A stretch of 41,822 bases of DNA from Parasitella parasitica. Lineage: Eukaryota; Mucoromycota; Mucoromycetes; Mucorales; Mucoraceae. The translations under genes were made by a program, and so were the position numbers. The stretch is taken from the NCBI GenBank assembly GCA_025201805.1, contig MU619423.1:1-41822 (forward strand). Direction: 5' to 3'. This document shows positions 1 through 9,474 of the stretch, piece by piece. The stretch's first letter is position 1; each line of letters opens with the position of its first letter. The notes below the pieces were generated by a model, which saw only the letters and a list, made by a program, of their open reading frames with translations, was not told the DNA's origin and made no database searches.

Positions 1-472
1 AAAAAAATTGAATTATATATTATCACATAGCAGCATTGAAAGATATAGGGAAGAAAGGGATTCAAATTTATTATTACTATATATATGAAAAATAAAGCGT
101 GGCTCTGAGAGCATTTACCACATTTCCAGCCTTCGCTTCGGCAACATTTTGATTCACAAAAATTTTAGCCTTATATCGTGAATAGCCTTATATCGAACAG
201 CCTTAAATCGAGCGGCTACTGTATTACTCAAGGAAATTTGACAGTTGTTAATTTATTCAGGGCATTTATTAAAATAAATCTTAAGAAAAAATTGGCAAAA
301 CTAGCTGGTTTCCCAAGCTTAAATTAGCAGAAAGATAAAATGCATAGTTTACTTGGCATGTTATCGTTTGATTTTTACAAGTAAATATAACGTTCTTTTG
401 AATCTAATTTGCTTTTTTGCTAGTTTTGCAACTTTTCACTTGTTCAGAGCATTCTCGGATTGATGAAGAAAA
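1..472. other. AT-rich intergenic DNA with short degenerate tandem repeat
   Basis: No gene is supported here. At about 166-213 the word agccttatatcg recurs three times in a row with small changes (tagccttatatcgtgaa, tagccttatatcgaa, cagccttaaatcgagc), a short degenerate tandem array. The rest is AT-rich with no reading frame of note. Confidence 0.5.
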
Positions 473-1085
473 TCAATAAATGCTACAGCCTCTAGGTAGA
501 TGATTTACCTGGGCTAAATATTCATAATGGGGGACAATTGCATCTAATCTAAGGTCTTTGGCGCTGTGTCTATGCTTCTGTTTGATAAAGCTTTGAGTCT
601 CTGCAATCAAGAAAACTAAACCGGGATAACTTTCCTTCATCACGGCATCTATGCTCTTTATTAGGCTATTACGTTGTTCTATTAATGTTTACAATAAATT
701 TACTGAAGGAGGGTCTTTGAGTCTCCCAGGTCAAATCTCTTTTGAGCACAAGAATTAAGCCTTGCAGGAAGAAGGTCGGATCCGACGGAGACACTCGTGT
801 AAATTCAGTAGTAGTTTAAGGCATGCAGGATTTTAGATGAACATTGTGAAATATGGTGCCCATCAAAAATTGAGGGTGGTGGGCGATTGCAACTGCCGTA
901 TATATTTGGAAGTGATTGGCAACTCGAAAAGCTACGTTGTAAGGTTTATATTGAGTCTTTTGTGCCATTCCTTTTGGCGAATAATTGTTCTGTAGGCTAT
1001 GTATCATATGCCAGATGCCTGTGAAATTTCAACCTTGAAGTCTTTCTGGTTAGTGTGCTGGCCAAATATCTAAAGGCATCTATAT
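473..1085 (-). pseudogene. Decayed coding region, family not recognised
   Basis: On the minus strand several adjoining reading frames look like protein but cannot be joined without errors. From the upstream side (high coordinates): a frame reading IDAFRYLASTLTRKTSRLKF; then, after a frame change, a stretch containing MAQKTQYKPYNVAFRVANHF and an in-frame stop near 817; then the same frame continuing with FTRVSPSDPTFFLQGLILVL; then another frame change near 680 into MKESYPGLVFLIAETQSF, ending at a stop at 473-475. Residue composition is balanced and unlike random AT-rich translation. No splice sites were found that would remove the stop or repair both frame changes, so I read it as a pseudogene, or less likely a gene with sequencing errors. 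The family was not recognised. Confidence 0.45.
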
Positions 1086-1221
1086 TATACACACTTTGGT
1101 AGGATTGCTTGGTGTTCATTCAGGCAATAAAAAGCATGCCGACAGCCAGAGATTGAAGTTCAGAATTTTTGCTTTCTCTTTTTTTGATAAACCCTTTTTT
1201 TTTTCCACCCTTATACCTCTC

Positions 1222-1940
1222 ATGACAAGTTACAATACTGATAATGCGCATACAAACAACAGTTCAGAGACTGGGTCAATCACATCAAATCGACTTGTGA
1301 GTGAGTCCTGCATGGATCTCTTTTTGATTGAAATGGTGGATACGGTGTGCAGGACAACAACAGCAGAAACTGAAGGAGACAGCGACGCGATCTTTTACAA
1401 GCTGGAGACGCTGGGATACGCTGTCGGTCAGAGACTTGTTGAGCGATTTACAAAGGATAGACCTCGTTTTGTCGATACGCTGGACGTCGTGAAATACATC
1501 TGCAAAGACCTTTGGACAATCATGTTTAAAAAGCAAATCGACAATCTCAAAACCAACCACAGAGTAAGCTGGGGGCAAAAGAGAGACAGAGACAGAGAGA
1601 AAGAGAGAAAGAGAGAAAGAGAGAGAGAGAACCTGTATAATTCGTTATTGACCATAGGCACAGGGTGTATATGTTTTGCAGGATAATGGATTTCGGTGGT
1701 TTATGCGCATGTCAACAGATGTAGGAGGAGCAGATTCGGCAAAGAAAGCCCTGCCGGTAAGTTTGGTCTTTTCAGCCTCAGGGGGGCATTGTATGTACTC
1801 ATCTTCTACAGTACGTTTGGTTTCCTTGTGGGATTATCAGAGGTGCGCTGACAAGCTTGGGCGTACCAACAGTTGTTGTTGCCGAAACATCCAATCTCCC
1901 CCAATGCACTTTCCATATCAAAATCGTAAAGCAGCAATAA
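1222..1940 (+). CDS. TRS33: TRAPP complex subunit Trs33/TRAPPC6-like (Bet3 family)
   Basis: Small subunit of the TRAPP tethering complexes, the exchange factors for Ypt1/Rab1 and related Rabs in ER-Golgi and Golgi traffic. Three exons give about 187 residues: 1222-1563, 1664-1756, 1812-1940. The start is the first ATG after a pyrimidine-rich leader. After a 40-residue polar N-terminus the Bet3-family fold follows: SCMDLFLIEMVDTV, then LGYAVGQRLVERFTKDRPRF, then the exon 1/2 junction giving LKTNHRGVYVLQDNGFRWF, the family signature, which also fixes the acceptor at 1663. Exon 3 ends in the usual Trs33 C-terminal strands (FPCGIIRGALTSLGVP). Intron 1 holds a (GA)n tract at about 1588-1632. The gene converges on the kelch/BTB gene, with 83 bp between stop codons. 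Confidence 0.85.
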
Positions 1941-2023
1941 AAAGCGTAGAAAACCAGTTTCCACAGGCCATTTTCATTTTTATTTATTTATTTTTTACTT
2001 GGCATGGTTTCAATGCAGGCATT

Positions 2024-4252
2024 TCAACCGTGCTTTCTGCTTATGTTGGTTTTTTTCTTTGCTAGACTACTAGTAGAACCGGAAGATGGCATAGGCTGTC
2101 TCCAAAATGAAGTGGCGGATCTGGTACCGGAAGATTTAGACTTTACTGGTGATGGTGTGCTGGGGGTTATTCTTGGAGAGGATGTAGCGGAGGAAATGGG
2201 CGAGTGTTTGCTACCGCTATTGTGTGGTGTTGAAGATGCCTGTCTCGTGCGGAAATTGGGAAGCTTTATAGCTTGCTTATGAGGTGCGGCAATGCTAGAA
2301 GCGCAATGAGCTTCGGTTGATAATGACCTATGGTGTTTGGTTGGCTTTGGGGGCTTGTTGCTGAGCAAAGAAAGGGAAGTGCTAGGTAGGGGTTGCTGCT
2401 GCAGTCGACCAAGATCATACTTTTGCAAGAATCGAGACGAATTGACAGACTGCTGTTGTTGTGGTTGAGGCGATGGAAAGATAGACTTGACAGAAGCAGG
2501 TGTCAGCAGTGGAGGAAACGATAGCGCGGGCTGCATTTTAGGCGGCTGCTCTTGCTGTGGCCTATTGTTCATCTCCACCAGTTTTTGTTTTTGTTTTTGC
2601 ATCATTTTTTTTGCATTTATCATCACTCTCAATGCTCTGATCTGCAATGAAACGGCATGGGAGAGTGATGCCGCTTCGTAGATGATAGTGGCAGTCTGAA
2701 TATTCAATATTTGGTGCAATGCATGGGTAGCCAAGGCCTTGAGACGGGGCAAGTCAAACATGTCAGCGATAAACAATAATCTTGCAAGAATATGGGGCTG
2801 ATGCTGCTGAGCAGTGACGAAATTATCGGTATAAATAAACTGCAGAAATGCAATCAAAACTGCATAGGTATCAGGGAAATGCAACTTTCGTTTGTCGTAA
2901 TCAAAGACTAACGAATCGTCCACTTGAGGTGCCAGCACGGTTGAAAGTAGAGGACGAACGGTGGGCCATCGCTGAGCCAGGACAGCAGCATTGACACCAA
3001 CATGTTGATTATCAATGGTAATGATATTAAGGTCAGCGAAAGCGGGGTCTTTGAGCATCGTTAAGCCAAGCCCTTGACCAAAACCACTGTATGTCGATCT
3101 GGGAGGTCTGTAGATTCCAAAAATCTCTAAATCGACACAAGCTAGGTACTCGAAGCAGTTGACTCGGTCTTTGTAATCCGTCTGCATTGACCTATGCGGG
3201 TGTCCAAACACAATAAACCGATTGCTTTCTTGACACAACAGACCTTTCAGCCACGCTCCTCTAGACAATGCATGGCCGACTTCGATTTTTGTCCATACAA
3301 AAGTGTTGGTATCTAAGGCCCAAATTTGAAACTGTTGACTTGTGGGTGTAAAATGAGGACCGGCTATGATAAGCTGCTGGCCACACATGAAAGCAGTTGG
3401 AAATTTTAACGCGGGTGGCGAACCGGTTGCCTCATTAACACTGTCAGATTGATTTTCTATTTCAGTATATTCTAGAAGGTGGTTGAACTTCCATGTATGC
3501 AGGTATCTGGTATCTTTAGGTCCACCAAAGTTGGTGTACACATGTATATTAGTATCTGTCACTTGGTCTTCTGTAGATTGTGGTTCATCCAATGCATCTG
3601 AGTGTAAACCAGGTATAGAGGGCGGAGTGAGCTGAACTGGTGTAACGGCCACTGCAGCTGATCGATAAGCTCCATATTGATGTTGCTGGGATGACAGAGA
3701 GGAACACCATGAGTTCTTTTTAATATCAAATATATAGACATCTTGCAAGTATTGGTTGTTGATGTCTTGTCCGCCGAAAATAATCAGTTTGTCGTTTACC
3801 GAGGAAGAGAGATGAGCATACCGGGGATTTGGTAGTGATTGATTAACAAGATGGGGGTATTCCCAACTCATTGTTTGAATATTCAAGAATACTAGATCAT
3901 CCAAAGCTACTAATTCTTCTGCTCCGTCTTTGTTCTTTTTTGCCCCCATACCACCAAAGAACAATATGTATTCGTCATGGTGAGGATCAGCAGAATGAAA
4001 ATAACGAGGCGCTGGCGGTGTGTTTTGCGGCAGCACAGCTCTCCATGATTTCGTCTTTAATGATAGAATATAGACTTGATTTGATATTTGCCGAGTGGAT
4101 TGCAATCTGCCCCCAAAAATATAAACGTCTTGGTTAACCAACGTTGTTGTGGCTCCAATGAGTGGAGGAGGTCCGTTCCCAGTTGTCTTGTAAAAATCAG
4201 TAATGAGTTCTGCTATCGAGTGCGTGGTTGGCGGATTAGCAGCTGAAGCCAT
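2024..4252 (-). CDS. Kelch-repeat and BTB domain protein (LZTR1/Ral2-like)
   Basis: One uninterrupted frame of 742 residues starting at ATG 4252-4250. Residues about 30-370 hold kelch blades, with typical VYIFGGR, EYILFFGGMGAKK and DKLIIFGGQDINN strands followed by W-containing strands. Residues about 395-515 form a BTB/POZ domain (ADLNIITIDNQHVGVNAAVL, then FLQFIYTDNF), followed by a helical BACK-like stretch (ILARLLFIADMFDLPRLKAL). The last 180 residues are low-complexity, rich in Q, P, S and K, and probably disordered. Kelch plus BTB in this order is seen in LZTR1, a Cul3 adaptor acting on Ras-type GTPases, and kelch repeats occur in the fission yeast Ras regulator Ral2. A role as a Cul3 adaptor or Ras-pathway regulator is inference. 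It lacks introns, unlike its neighbours, and diverges from the sorting nexin gene across 880 bp. Confidence 0.8.
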   Translation of the reverse strand: MASAANPPTTHSIAELITDFYKTTGNGPPPLIGATTTLVNQDVYIFGGRLQSTRQISNQVYILSLKTKSWRAVLPQNTPPAPRYFHSADPHHDEYILFFGGMGAKKNKDGAEELVALDDLVFLNIQTMSWEYPHLVNQSLPNPRYAHLSSSVNDKLIIFGGQDINNQYLQDVYIFDIKKNSWCSSLSSQQHQYGAYRSAAVAVTPVQLTPPSIPGLHSDALDEPQSTEDQVTDTNIHVYTNFGGPKDTRYLHTWKFNHLLEYTEIENQSDSVNEATGSPPALKFPTAFMCGQQLIIAGPHFTPTSQQFQIWALDTNTFVWTKIEVGHALSRGAWLKGLLCQESNRFIVFGHPHRSMQTDYKDRVNCFEYLACVDLEIFGIYRPPRSTYSGFGQGLGLTMLKDPAFADLNIITIDNQHVGVNAAVLAQRWPTVRPLLSTVLAPQVDDSLVFDYDKRKLHFPDTYAVLIAFLQFIYTDNFVTAQQHQPHILARLLFIADMFDLPRLKALATHALHQILNIQTATIIYEAASLSHAVSLQIRALRVMINAKKMMQKQKQKLVEMNNRPQQEQPPKMQPALSFPPLLTPASVKSIFPSPQPQQQQSVNSSRFLQKYDLGRLQQQPLPSTSLSLLSNKPPKPTKHHRSLSTEAHCASSIAAPHKQAIKLPNFRTRQASSTPHNSGSKHSPISSATSSPRITPSTPSPVKSKSSGTRSATSFWRQPMPSSGSTSSLAKKKTNISRKHG

Positions 4253-5132
4253 TATTTTAGCTCCTATGATTTATGTAAAACAAAAAGAAGAAAATGGCGA
4301 AAAAAGCTTATACATATAGTCAAGTCAATTAGTGCCTTTCCTGTCATACGAAAGATGTAACAATACAGATTTTAATACACAAGGTGAAGTCTATTATAAA
4401 TTAGGTGTAACGATACTACTGTTCATCTTACAATGCGTGAACGGCGGGCGAATCAGATGGTATAAGTTTTGCAGTGAGCACCCTGCTTACAATTTAGGAG
4501 CAAGGCATGAGTCTTGTAAGTAACTTGGTAATTTCTTGATATGTATAGATAGCTGGGATACTGTAGAATAGGGCCTTGAAACACATTTTAGCCCCTTCAC
4601 CAGTTTAGAGGCAAAAGTTGCATCATCAGGCGCAATCCCTTATTTGAATGCTAATACAATACCGTGCACATGAAAGCAAAAGTTTTCCAGAGGATTGAGA
4701 ATTTGAACTTGAAATGGATACAAGAAAATTGATATATTTCAAGATTATATAAAGGCTATGGGACGTTGCTTGAAAATGATTCAAATAATGGCCTTTAGCA
4801 AGTTATTCAACGACAACCAGATGTTTGCGTGCTGGAACCAAGTTATCACAGCAGTTTGACACAAAGAAAATAAACTTTAATCTATGATTGCGGTGGTTTC
4901 GCAGGTGGTTTATGAATAAAGCATAGGATATGTATCCAGTAATTTTGTCATATTTTAAATGGTCAAATATGAAATGATAGACAAGAGGGAGAAAGAATGC
5001 TTAATTTAGATGGCCCTATTTGAACATCAATTGAATCTTGCGTGCTGTTGCTTCTGGTTTCTTTATATCTCCGTTTTTTTTCTCTCTTCTCTTTTTTTTT
5101 TTTTAATTCTTTATATACAAACCAAGGCGAAA
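4253..5132. other. Intergenic region between divergent kelch/BTB and Mvp1 genes
   Basis: Likely holds the promoters of both flanking genes. The 3' end is very pyrimidine-rich (about 5063-5105), as is usual upstream of start codons in this window. Short frames are present but none has family signal or convincing composition. I see no tRNA or repeat. Confidence 0.5.
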
Positions 5133-7425
5133 ATGTTGTATGAGGATGAGGATCTTTTGGGAAACTCCATATTTGATACTGCGTCCAATTCAATACTAGG
5201 AAATACAATGCCAACATCCATGTTTTCATCAGGCTATGACGACGACCCTTGGGGAAGCCATACTACTACATCTATGACACAGCCAATGACCAACGATATG
5301 GATAGGTCCTACACATCTCCCAGTTTGTATCATCGGGATACAACGTCAGATGCTGCTGATTCTCGAGGAATTGGCAATACAATGCAACACACTTCGAGCA
5401 CTGTACTCTGTAAGTCGCAGCGATAGCAGTAAGAGCCTTTTCTAATCAATAGAATATTTCGTAGCCGGCATTCGATTACCAGACATGTATGATCAATTAT
5501 TTTCACAATATCAACGTTCGGGAAGAGTGTCGTTATCGACGCTGACCAGCATCCTATCAAAAGGAGAAATCTCGGCACAGCAAATTGAAATGGTTGGTAT
5601 TTGAACAAACATTTGCAGCAAATATTGACCCTTTTCTCTGAGTAAGATTATGCAAATTGTAGTTCCAAATGGCGCGTCGTACGTAACTCAGTCCGAATTC
5701 AATACATCGATTGCATTACTTGCTTGTGCTCAGAATAAAATGGATGTGTCGTTGCAGAGCCTGTATCGCAACAGAAATTGTAAGGCGCTTACCAAGCATG
5801 GCTGGAACAATTTGACTAATATTTGATCGTCTAGACCTTCCAGAGCCAAGTATGCGTAACACCGAGGTGGTCAAATCACCTTTGAAAGCTGTGGACGACA
5901 ATCCGATTGCACCTGAACCCACAACCAAATCAAACTATCAAAGCAAAACTGCCTATCCTGGCATGCTGAAACCCAATAAAGAACAGCCAAAAAAACAAAC
6001 AGACCAGCAGCATCCACAAACAAACAAAGATAACAATAAAACCTTGGACACACATCATTGGTTCCAGCATTTAGAGGAAATTACAGTGACAGTAGCGCCA
6101 GAGCGAGAAGGATTCATATTCAAGCATGTCAACTACATTGTCACTAACGAAAAGAGATCCTCAATTGTTCTGAGGAGATACAGCGACTTTTGGTGGCTGT
6201 GGGAAGTTTTACTGAGAAGATATCCATTCCGTGCCCTGCCAAACTTACCACCCAAGAAGCTAGGGGGAAGTAGGTTTTTTTTTTATTTTTTTTTTATTTA
6301 TTTTTCTCGAGAGAGAGAGAGAGAGAGGGCTTAACGACCAACTAAACATGTGCATTTGCAGGAGATGCCACCTTTTTAGAGAAGCGAAGGAAAGGGTTAT
6401 CCAGGTTCATTAATGCCATCATTCGCCATCCTGTATTACGTCAAGATGACATTGTCGCACGGTTTTTGACAGAGCCTTCCGAATTATCAGCTTGGCGCAA
6501 GCAAAATCCACCCAATTTAAGCGAAGAATTCAAGAGAAAGACACACGCCATCCGAGAATTAGATGACATGACACCGATGAATTTGGATGAACAACTACAA
6601 AAGGTTCGCAAACGAGTATCTGCCGCCATCCACCACTACGTCAATCTGTGCTATATTATGGAAAGGATGATTCGACGAATGCACGGTCAAGCAACTGACT
6701 TTTCCAGATACTCGATTGCCCTCAATTCATTAGCAGAGGCAGAATTAAGATACCATGCAGGCGAATGCAGAAACTGCCAACATGTGGTCAAGGGATATGA
6801 AACTGTAGCAAGGCACATGCAAACAGAGAGCAGTATACTGGAGGACCAAGTGGGGAGTGCGACGGATGGTGTGCTGGAAAATTTAAAGCGGTTTCGAGAT
6901 CTATTGGTATCATTTCGAGTAAGTCTTGCTGCGTGTACACAACAGACGGGTGGCTACTGATGCGCACAATTTAGGATTTGGATGAGCGCAGGGCCAAATT
7001 ATCGATCAATCAGACTGAAGCAATCAGTAAAAGGATTGCAGCAAATCGCAACAAGGTACATCAAAATAAGGGCGTTCCTGGATTAGAAGCCGAGGTGGAG
7101 AAATTGGAAGAATCTATTCGAGAAGTAAGTGAAATTACCAAGAGTGGTGGGGTTGGGGGGTTTCTTCTCTCTTTCTTTGCTAATGAACTCTATGTGCCTG
7201 CAGGATGAGCAAGAATTATCAAGCCAACAAGATCGTGAAATTTTTATTAAATTCTGCATGTGGTCAGAGCTGATTTACCTTCACAAACAGCAAGCGTTTG
7301 TTTCTTTATTGTACCAGAGCTTTGTGAAAGACTCGATTGAATTCTCGAAATTGCGTGCAACAAACTGGCAAGATCTTGAAGCGCCTGCTTTTGAAATGCC
7401 TTCAAATGTCGAATTGTTTGAATAA
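5133..7425 (+). CDS. MVP1: Sorting nexin Mvp1 (SNX8 type), PX-BAR protein
   Basis: Seven exons: 5133-5409, 5465-5596, 5663-5779, 5835-6269, 6362-6918, 6975-7124, 7204-7425; about 629 residues. The start ATG opens an acidic N-terminus ([16 protein letters not shown]). Exons 2-3 encode the Mvp1-specific N-terminal helical module ([20 protein letters not shown], then [20 protein letters not shown]). A PX domain starts at about residue 253 and contains the RRYSDF phosphoinositide-binding motif and [12 protein letters not shown]-type coiled coil fills the rest ([20 protein letters not shown] onward) and ends with [19 protein letters not shown]. Mvp1 binds PI3P on endosomes and helps form recycling tubules towards the Golgi. 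The junction at 6269/6362 gives [14 protein letters not shown], matching the family. Intron 4 carries a poly-T and (GA)n tract. Every join keeps phase. Confidence 0.88.
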
Positions 7426-7642
7426 GTTTTTACCAGTTATTTTCGTTCCATGTGTAAATACCTTTTATCATTCTTTTTTTTTTTTTTTTCTGTATTAAAA
7501 AAAAAACAATATTTCCTTTGCTCATCTAATTTGTTTGTTTAAATATATCTTTCATGTGAAAGAAATTTCCGAGATGTATAGGGCGATTGAAGATACAGGG
7601 CAGTTGCAATGCATTTTTCTTTTTCCTGTTAAATTACTCAAA

Positions 7643-9022
7643 ATGATGGACATTAAGCATCATCGCCAGCAAGATCCACTGATATTATTAAACTCGCACC
7701 GCATAGACGAACTGCTTGTGCCCATCACCGTCAAGCCATTACCGGCTTTACTAGCTCCTCCTGCAAATCTAAGCCTATCCACCGCTTCTTTACAAACGCC
7801 CAATGTCACGAGCTGCTATCACCAACACACAAATGACTCGATGTCTGCATCTGAACTATCTCCCCTGCCATATGGATCTTCTGTGCCTGATTCATTGTCA
7901 CCGTCTACGATAACAACGCCAAACTACTTTATAGTGATTCAAAAGCAATCTCAAGAGATCCAAGAGCTTCGGCAGGATCTTGTCCAACTCAACCAGAAAT
8001 ACGTGGATCAAATCGAACGTGTGCAAACAGCAGAGCAAGCCAAGTACCAGGTTGAATCAGAGCTGGAAGACCTATCATTACGGCTATTTGAGCAGGCCAA
8101 CCACATGGTCTCGGACGAAAAAAAGGCCCGATTTGACGCAGAGAAGCGAATCAGCAAACTCGAGCGAGAGTTGACAGCTGTGTACGAAGAACTCGGCAAC
8201 GAAAGAGCCCAGTTGAACGAACTGCGGGTTAAACTACACAAAGAATCAACGGTGCATCCTTTAGAACAGCAGCAGCATCAAGAGCAGCAGCAGCAGCAGC
8301 AACAACAGAATGACACACTGCTACATAGGTTCCAGCATGGTTGCCACGGGGTACCAACAGCTGCTTATTTAGACAATGGCTGGCTGAATTTATTCAAGCG
8401 CTTTTTGACATTGGCCCCAGAAACACCATTAGAGCAGATACACAAGCTGCCTTTTCTGAAGCAGTGCCTTGAATTAGACATCGAGCCGTGTCTTCGACTT
8501 GGCGGCCATAATGCAAAAGGAGGGCAGCTATCAATGCGCAGAGTGCTGGACGTCATTCTGCACCAGCCTTGTTTTATCGAGTCAGAAACAGCGAAGCGGT
8601 ACTCGCATGATGACCGCATGCCTTTATCGAGTGCTGCTAGTCCTCCTCCTCCTCCTTTGACAGTTGCTAGACGATCGTCGCTGGCTCAACTTGCCAGTAG
8701 ATTTCGCTCATCCACTGCCAACACTAAAAAGGTATGCTATGGGTGCGGCATGGAATTGGAAGCTCCTTTGTTCCGATTTCGCTTGAAAGAGCAGGACCCT
8801 GAATACTTTACGATTGATCAGCCGTGCAGAGATCGACTAGTAGCAGTCTGCGATTTCTATGTGTTTATCCGACACGTTCGGCTGGGGTTGCAGAGCAGCA
8901 AGACGATACAGTGCTTGTTTAGGGAGTGTGTTTGGTTGAGGCTGCGTATGTTCTGGGCCAGATCAGGTATTCACCACGACCACAGCAAAGATGAAAACGT
9001 CAGGCTCTTTGTCAGTTCATGA
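7643..9022 (+). CDS. SEC2: Sec2/Rabin8-type Rab guanine nucleotide exchange factor
   Basis: Sec2-type proteins activate the exocytic Rab Sec4/Rab8 on secretory vesicles. Single exon; from ATG 7643 it has 459 residues. An in-frame ATG at 7574 would add 23 residues; 7643 was chosen because it has AAA before the ATG after a pyrimidine-rich leader. Residues about 95-205 form a long coiled coil with the Sec2 exchange-domain signature LRLFEQANHMVSDEKKAR, where the family has SLFEEANKMV. A polyglutamine run follows (about 208-223). The C-terminal domain (about 365-440) has CYGCGMELEAPLFRFRL and CRDRLVAVCDFYVFIRHVRL, matching the Cys-containing C-terminal domain of Sec2/Rabin. It lies 217 bp after the Mvp1 stop codon in the same direction; the spacer holds poly-T and poly-A runs that probably include the Mvp1 3' end. 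Confidence 0.82.
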   Translation: MMDIKHHRQQDPLILLNSHRIDELLVPITVKPLPALLAPPANLSLSTASLQTPNVTSCYHQHTNDSMSASELSPLPYGSSVPDSLSPSTITTPNYFIVIQKQSQEIQELRQDLVQLNQKYVDQIERVQTAEQAKYQVESELEDLSLRLFEQANHMVSDEKKARFDAEKRISKLERELTAVYEELGNERAQLNELRVKLHKESTVHPLEQQQHQEQQQQQQQQNDTLLHRFQHGCHGVPTAAYLDNGWLNLFKRFLTLAPETPLEQIHKLPFLKQCLELDIEPCLRLGGHNAKGGQLSMRRVLDVILHQPCFIESETAKRYSHDDRMPLSSAASPPPPPLTVARRSSLAQLASRFRSSTANTKKVCYGCGMELEAPLFRFRLKEQDPEYFTIDQPCRDRLVAVCDFYVFIRHVRLGLQSSKTIQCLFRECVWLRLRMFWARSGIHHDHSKDENVRLFVSS

Positions 9023-9474
9023 ATAAATACTCAAAAATGCATGTACAGCAGCAGCAATTTTACTATGGCGCATGAAAATTAAAAAGGTCATGCTATTTGT
9101 ACGCGTGCATAGCTTAACATGAGGCTTGGGACAATTGATTAGGCAGAGTGTCCATGTCATATATATATCGTAAATCCTACATAAACGAACGTCGAGCCAA
9201 TGTTGGCCTTTTTCAATGGACACGTTTTGGACCCTGGTGTCACTGTCCTCAATTCATTGATAATAATCTGCCAAACAAGAGATGAGCCATGACTCTGAAT
9301 TACAATGTGGTTTCGTGTTTTATTTTTTTGCGCGTGCAACCCGTTTCCCTCATCGTTGACGCTTTTTTCTTTATATATCCAAATTGCATCTTCGTCGTAG
9401 CAGGGTGAGGTAAGGACCACTGAAAAAAAAACCCTCAATATCTTGGGATAATTCACCAAGTGCTATGTAACAGT
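9023..9474. other. Intergenic region, kinesin promoter
   Basis: Contains the 3' flank of the Sec2-like gene and the upstream region of the kinesin gene. A TATA-like run (catatatatatcg) lies near 9158. No coding or RNA gene is supported. Confidence 0.45.

Noticed and set aside
1428-1661. Minus-strand Ser/Leu repeat frame
   Set aside because: Antisense of the (GA)n tract in Trs33 intron 1.
6310-6330. (GA)n tract in Mvp1 intron 4 as a possible coding repeat
   Set aside because: The frame stops just after it and the PX domain continues only when 6270-6361 is removed.
7535-7642. N-terminal extension of the Sec2-like protein upstream of ATG 7643
   Set aside because: The open frame reaches a TTG at 7535 and an ATG at 7574, but the stretch has no family signal and the 7643 ATG has the better context. 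It is kept only as an alternative.
9157-9459. 100-codon minus-strand frame between the Sec2-like and kinesin genes
   Set aside because: Overlaps the expected kinesin promoter, has no family signal, and its composition looks like chance translation.
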